From the NCBI GenBank assembly GCA_934541115.1, contig CAKTDF010000004.1, positions 1-64,000 on the forward strand: a DNA stretch of 64,000 bases, given 5' to 3'. Positions 60,298-64,000 of this stretch are shown here, piece after piece. Positions within the stretch are counted from its first letter, which is position 1; each line of letters starts with the position of its first letter. This DNA comes from an uncultured Eubacteriales bacterium (GTDB taxonomy: Bacteria > Bacillota > Clostridia > Oscillospirales > Acutalibacteraceae). The position numbers and the translations under genes were made by a program. The notes under the pieces were generated by a model. That model was not told where the DNA came from. It did no database searches and saw only the letters and a program-made list of their open reading frames with translations.

Positions 60298-63200
60298 ATG
60301 AAACTTGGAAAAAAACTTCTGAGTTGCATCCTCGCGGTCCTCATGATCATGTCGAGCGTTACCGTCAGCTTCACCGTTTTTGCGGCTGCCGGAACCAAGG
60401 ACGTTCTTGACGTGATCGACCAGTACTACGACGACCTGAAGGAGGCTATCGATTCAAAGGACGCCAAGCGTGTCCCGAGCGGTAGCGTCGGTTCAAACAA
60501 TTGGACTGTCGAAGTAGATACTTACACGAGTGCGTGGTATTATGTAACACGCGCTTGGTACGAGTATGCCATCGCAACGAAGGGAACGTACGATACGCTG
60601 TACACTAACCTCGAAAAAGAGGCTATACAGCGTGCGGGCGACATTTCCATCGCGGACTACAAGACCATTCTTGGCTACTATAACTGCAATCCGGGTGCCC
60701 GTACGCTCGTTGTTAAGAGTGGCTATGATGTTCTTGCGTGGAAAACAGCCGAGGCAATGCGGGATGACATGAACCGTACTTATCACAACGCCACCTTTAC
60801 CATTAGCTACAACACCACCAGCAACGCTATCGCCGGCGGTTCGGTCAATGATAAGGGCACTCCCGACGGTATTACCGGCACGGGCGGCAACATTGATATG
60901 CTCAGCAACGCTATCATTAACACCCGTAACAACTTCAAGGATTGGTTTGCAACGGACTTCTCGACCCTCACTATCGAGCAGCTGATTGCGCTTGCCAATC
61001 CGACTGACCCGACTTCCTGCGGTCAGGCTCTCACGACGTTCAACAACGCCGTTGTAACGGCAAGTCAGTACTCTGCAGCTCTTCCCGACGATGCAAAGGA
61101 TGCTGCCGCTAAAATTTGGGATCATTACATTGAGCCGTCAACGGGCTACACCTATTCCCAGGCACAGGAGTGGATGGAAAACGTCCTCATGGCGAACCTC
61201 TATAAGGCATATGCCGCTTCTTATAAGGCGGAGTTCGACGCCCTCATGGCTGTTGACCTCCTCCAGAAGGATGCAGACGGTGCTTATGTAATGACTGCCG
61301 ATAAGGTTCTTGAGCATTACAAGGCTGTTAAGGCAAAGATGTATGAGCTTGAGAACAAGCAGAGCCCCATTGATACAACTGTCAATATCTTTGAGTTCAT
61401 CAATGACCACTTCAAGAGCGATTATGACAACTACTATGACAAGACTGTCAAGAACTATGTCTATAATCTTGAAGAGACTCTTGCAAAGCGTTATGCTGTA
61501 GGTCCCTATGACAACGGCGAAAAGCCGTGGGCTGACCAGCTCACCGCCCTCATTAACGAGGAACCGGAGGTTCCGACCTATGATCACAGCGATGAAGCCG
61601 CCATTGAAGCATGGCAGAGCAACACCGAGGGTCAGGCTGCGGCGCGCGAGTACATCGGAAAGGCAACAACTCTCCTGACCAAAATCGATGAATATATCAC
61701 AAAATATGTTCCGTTTGACGACCCCCGGTACACAGGTGACAACGGCGTTAAGTCTGCTCTTTCCCCGGTTCAGAAGCAGAACATTGATGCTGATAGATAC
61801 AACACCCTTAAGGCGCTTCTTGACAAGCACAAGCTTGATGTTGACGGCTATGAAACCTTCATGCTCAAGGCCAAGATGGATGCTCTCATGAAGACCACCA
61901 TCCTTGACGGCAGAAGAACCGGCGATATGCAGGCATTCTACATTGAGTTCGAAGGTCTTGTCAATGCCGCAAAGGCAAAGAGAGACAGTGCCGACGAAAC
62001 CGACAAGGCTATCTATAATGAAGTTTTCCCCTCAAAGACGGATGCGGACGGAAACACCGTTGACGGCCTTGCGGTTTATGAAGCATACCTTATTACCATT
62101 AAAGAGCGCGTTGCGCGCAGACTTTATGAGCAGGTTCAGCTTGTTCTTAAATATGCAGGCGAAGGCACCGGCAACGGCTCCGGCGGAACAAAAGCCGTTC
62201 GTTACAGCAACTACGAAGCTATTATCAAGGCTTATGATGCGATTGAGCTTGGCGGAAAGACCATTGAACAGTTCCTTGGTGAGTTCATAAAGGACTCCAT
62301 CACCTCCTTTAAAACCAAGGACGGCGCAACGGTTCAAATTACTGACCTCACAAGCGCGTGGTACAGTGCCAAAGATTATTATACCTCTGCAACCAGATAT
62401 AGTGCTGCTTTCAGAACCGCCATTAATTCGTTCCAGTCCGGCTCCTCAACAAGAGACGAGGCACTTCTTCAGGCTCTCTTTGGCGGTGGAGGAATCAGCG
62501 GTTACAAGTGGGTTTCTGCAATCGGCAAGCTCAACTACACCGACATTGAAAAATTTGTTGACAGCATCGGATTAAACACTACTGATAAGATTGCAAAACT
62601 TATGGACGCGGCCGTTTCCGACCTTGATAAAATCATCGTTTCAAAGGACATTGGTACCCTCCTTGATGAACTCATGGCTAAGGCTGATGAAAACGGATCG
62701 GTTGTCAAGGGTCTCGGCAACTGGGAGTATGCCTATACTGATGCTTATGGTAAGACTCATAAAAAGGGTGACAAGATTGAAACCCTCGGTGAGTTCCTCA
62801 TCAACATGATTCGTAAGGCTCTCTTTGGGGGTCTCCTTCAGGATGTTTTCTTCAAAACCGTTACTCCGCTTATAGGTGATGCTGTTGCAGGAATGACTGA
62901 TGACTATAAGGTCTTCTATGCAGGTTTTGCACTTCCTGACCTTGCACGTCAGATTATTATTACACAGCCTGTTCAGTGGATAACCGATGGCAGCAAAAAC
63001 TTAATGACCGGCAAAAAATATAGTGGTGACTACGACCTCAGATGGTTTAAAGCTCTCAATGGAACTTGGGGCCTCGGTTCATATCCGCTGGCGATGCAGA
63101 CAATGGGCACAGCCGGCGTTTGGGAACGTGGAGGAAACATTTTAACCGGCAAGACTCTTATCTCTTTCTACAATGCAGCAACCAGGGATAAGTGGTCCGG

Positions 63201-64000
63201 CAACAAAGACTGGGGTAATATCAAAGACCTGTCTCCGGTTGATTGGAGCAATTGGGATAGTAATGCTGTATGGCATATTACAAATGAGACGGAATTCTAT
63301 AACTCACTTGCAGCGTCCTCTATTGGTCTTGCAACTGTTCTTGGCGCACTTGTCAGCGGTAAAAAGACCGAGGTTACCGGTAAACTTGGTGGCATAAGTC
63401 TCGGCGTTGCGATTGAATCAACCGGCGATTCTCTTTATGATAGACTGTTTGTTCCTCTTTATAAGCTCCTTGGAATCCAGGAAAGATCGTCTTCAAATCC
63501 AAACGGCTTTTATAGTGTTAGCGATTTGACTCAAACGCTTGAAATACAGAAAGATGGCAGCTGTTCTTATCTTAAGAATAAGGGTGTTGATTTCTGGAAA
63601 GCGATGCTTGGACCCATTTTCTATTGGATGAACAACACGCTCTTTAAAGCTCCGGTTCAGACAATCCTTACTCTCCTTCCGAATCTCCTCGGAATGCTTG
63701 AATATGACCAGATCGTTCCGAAACTTAAAAACATTAAAGTTAAGATTTCTTGTATTGGTATCAAGGTTACTGAACTTGATGTTTGGTCGATTCTTGAACC
63801 CATGCTTGCAAAAATGGGTCTCACCGATGCCCTTTCCGGCGGTACTGACGGTATCCTCAAGCTCCTCATCAAGGCAACGTCAACAAAAACAGGTCCTGCA
63901 AATGATGATGACGCAGCAAATTACCTGATGAGAAAGCCCGAAAAGAATGCTGACGGAACAACCGAAACGGTCGCCAAGAAGAAGGCTAACGCAGCAAAGT
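60298..64000 (+). CDS. Large secreted protein, 3' end beyond the window
   Basis: The frame from ATG 60298 stays open through the last base of the window, giving at least 1234 codons with no stop. Signal peptide 1 to about 30 (KKLLSCILAVLMIMSSV...FAAA). The visible part looks largely helical, rich in D, K, Y and T, without the Cys repeats, Big_2 or InlB repeats of its neighbours. A Gly/Ser break (GEGTGNGSGGTK) near residue 620-635 separates two regions; further on are hydrophobic patches (LPDLARQII, LLTLLPNLLGML). I do not recognise any family. Strong AAGGAGG. Whether it ends in the CxCxCH tail cannot be seen here. Confidence 0.8.
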   Translation, partial: MKLGKKLLSCILAVLMIMSSVTVSFTVFAAAGTKDVLDVIDQYYDDLKEAIDSKDAKRVPSGSVGSNNWTVEVDTYTSAWYYVTRAWYEYAIATKGTYDTLYTNLEKEAIQRAGDISIADYKTILGYYNCNPGARTLVVKSGYDVLAWKTAEAMRDDMNRTYHNATFTISYNTTSNAIAGGSVNDKGTPDGITGTGGNIDMLSNAIINTRNNFKDWFATDFSTLTIEQLIALANPTDPTSCGQALTTFNNAVVTASQYSAALPDDAKDAAAKIWDHYIEPSTGYTYSQAQEWMENVLMANLYKAYAASYKAEFDALMAVDLLQKDADGAYVMTADKVLEHYKAVKAKMYELENKQSPIDTTVNIFEFINDHFKSDYDNYYDKTVKNYVYNLEETLAKRYAVGPYDNGEKPWADQLTALINEEPEVPTYDHSDEAAIEAWQSNTEGQAAAREYIGKATTLLTKIDEYITKYVPFDDPRYTGDNGVKSALSPVQKQNIDADRYNTLKALLDKHKLDVDGYETFMLKAKMDALMKTTILDGRRTGDMQAFYIEFEGLVNAAKAKRDSADETDKAIYNEVFPSKTDADGNTVDGLAVYEAYLITIKERVARRLYEQVQLVLKYAGEGTGNGSGGTKAVRYSNYEAIIKAYDAIELGGKTIEQFLGEFIKDSITSFKTKDGATVQITDLTSAWYSAKDYYTSATRYSAAFRTAINSFQSGSSTRDEALLQALFGGGGISGYKWVSAIGKLNYTDIEKFVDSIGLNTTDKIAKLMDAAVSDLDKIIVSKDIGTLLDELMAKADENGSVVKGLGNWEYAYTDAYGKTHKKGDKIETLGEFLINMIRKALFGGLLQDVFFKTVTPLIGDAVAGMTDDYKVFYAGFALPDLARQIIITQPVQWITDGSKNLMTGKKYSGDYDLRWFKALNGTWGLGSYPLAMQTMGTAGVWERGGNILTGKTLISFYNAATRDKWSGNKDWGNIKDLSPVDWSNWDSNAVWHITNETEFYNSLAASSIGLATVLGALVSGKKTEVTGKLGGISLGVAIESTGDSLYDRLFVPLYKLLGIQERSSSNPNGFYSVSDLTQTLEIQKDGSCSYLKNKGVDFWKAMLGPIFYWMNNTLFKAPVQTILTLLPNLLGMLEYDQIVPKLKNIKVKISCIGIKVTELDVWSILEPMLAKMGLTDALSGGTDGILKLLIKATSTKTGPANDDDAANYLMRKPEKNADGTTETVAKKKANAAK

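Noticed and set aside
60126..60410. 94-codon ORF before the partial giant
   Set aside because: It overlaps the -10 box and runs out of frame into the signal-peptide region of the real gene, which has a far better ribosome site.

Overview
The window looks like a chromosomal segment of a low-to-mid GC, Gram-positive gut-type Clostridia (Bacillota; Oscillospirales/Ruminococcaceae-like by inference). Evidence: strong AGGAGG ribosome sites, TTGACA/TATAAT promoters with 17-nt spacers, a single-chain class II GlyRS, a Vor/Kor-type 2-oxoacid:ferredoxin oxidoreductase, FprA flavodiiron protein, NifS/NifU with an Rrf2 regulator, ZapA, FtsH, and very large secreted cysteine-repeat proteins. No phage structural gene, transposase or CRISPR array is present.

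Layout. 1-5.7 kb: tRNA-Asn, a small XRE-controlled cell-membrane module with two matching operators, an LRR fragment and a secreted Big_2 protein. 5.7-18.2 kb: a GPH sugar symporter with a membrane HEYGH protein, an SDR, a secreted phosphoesterase, serS, glyA, an operon of two secreted phosphoesterases plus a membrane-anchored glycosidase, and glyS. 18.2-23.5 kb: a short repeat element with long inverted ends, then a 1541-residue secreted Cys-repeat protein. 23.7-32.5 kb: leftward housekeeping operons (ftsH and a DUF308 protein; zapA-U32-dCMP deaminase-PHP-DUF1893; fprA). 32.6-34.7 kb: a lipoprotein, a gene-free stretch of about 0.7 kb with a strong promoter and terminators that I read as a large structured non-coding RNA, and tRNA-Arg. 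34.9-42 kb: an anchored hypothetical protein, an SDR, and a five-gene operon of class III aminotransferase, split transketolase and two SCP2-like proteins. 42-49.6 kb: a decayed gene, a DivIVA-like pair, a 2-oxoacid oxidoreductase operon divergent from a TetR gene with a shared operator, and a DUF2804 protein. 49.7-52 kb: Rrf2-nifS-nifU. 52-64 kb: a 2346-residue secreted repeat protein, a cluster of REP-like palindromes, and a secreted giant running off the window.

Most interesting signals. (1) Three proteins end in the same unusual tail: CxCxCH, then 24-25 residues of amphipathic or hydrophobic sequence, then a second Cys pair and Gly, ending near an aromatic C-terminus. Two of them also share a signal peptide with FMAALM and WVFFAPE. 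This looks like an undescribed surface-attachment or processing signal. (2) The candidate large non-coding RNA at about 33657-34379. (3) The aminotransferase/transketolase/SCP2 operon, which I cannot assign to a known pathway. (4) Two regulatory switches readable from sequence: XRE operators at 1611 and 1665, and a TetR operator at 47546 between overlapping divergent promoters. (5) A family of inverted-repeat and REP-like elements in three intergenic regions.
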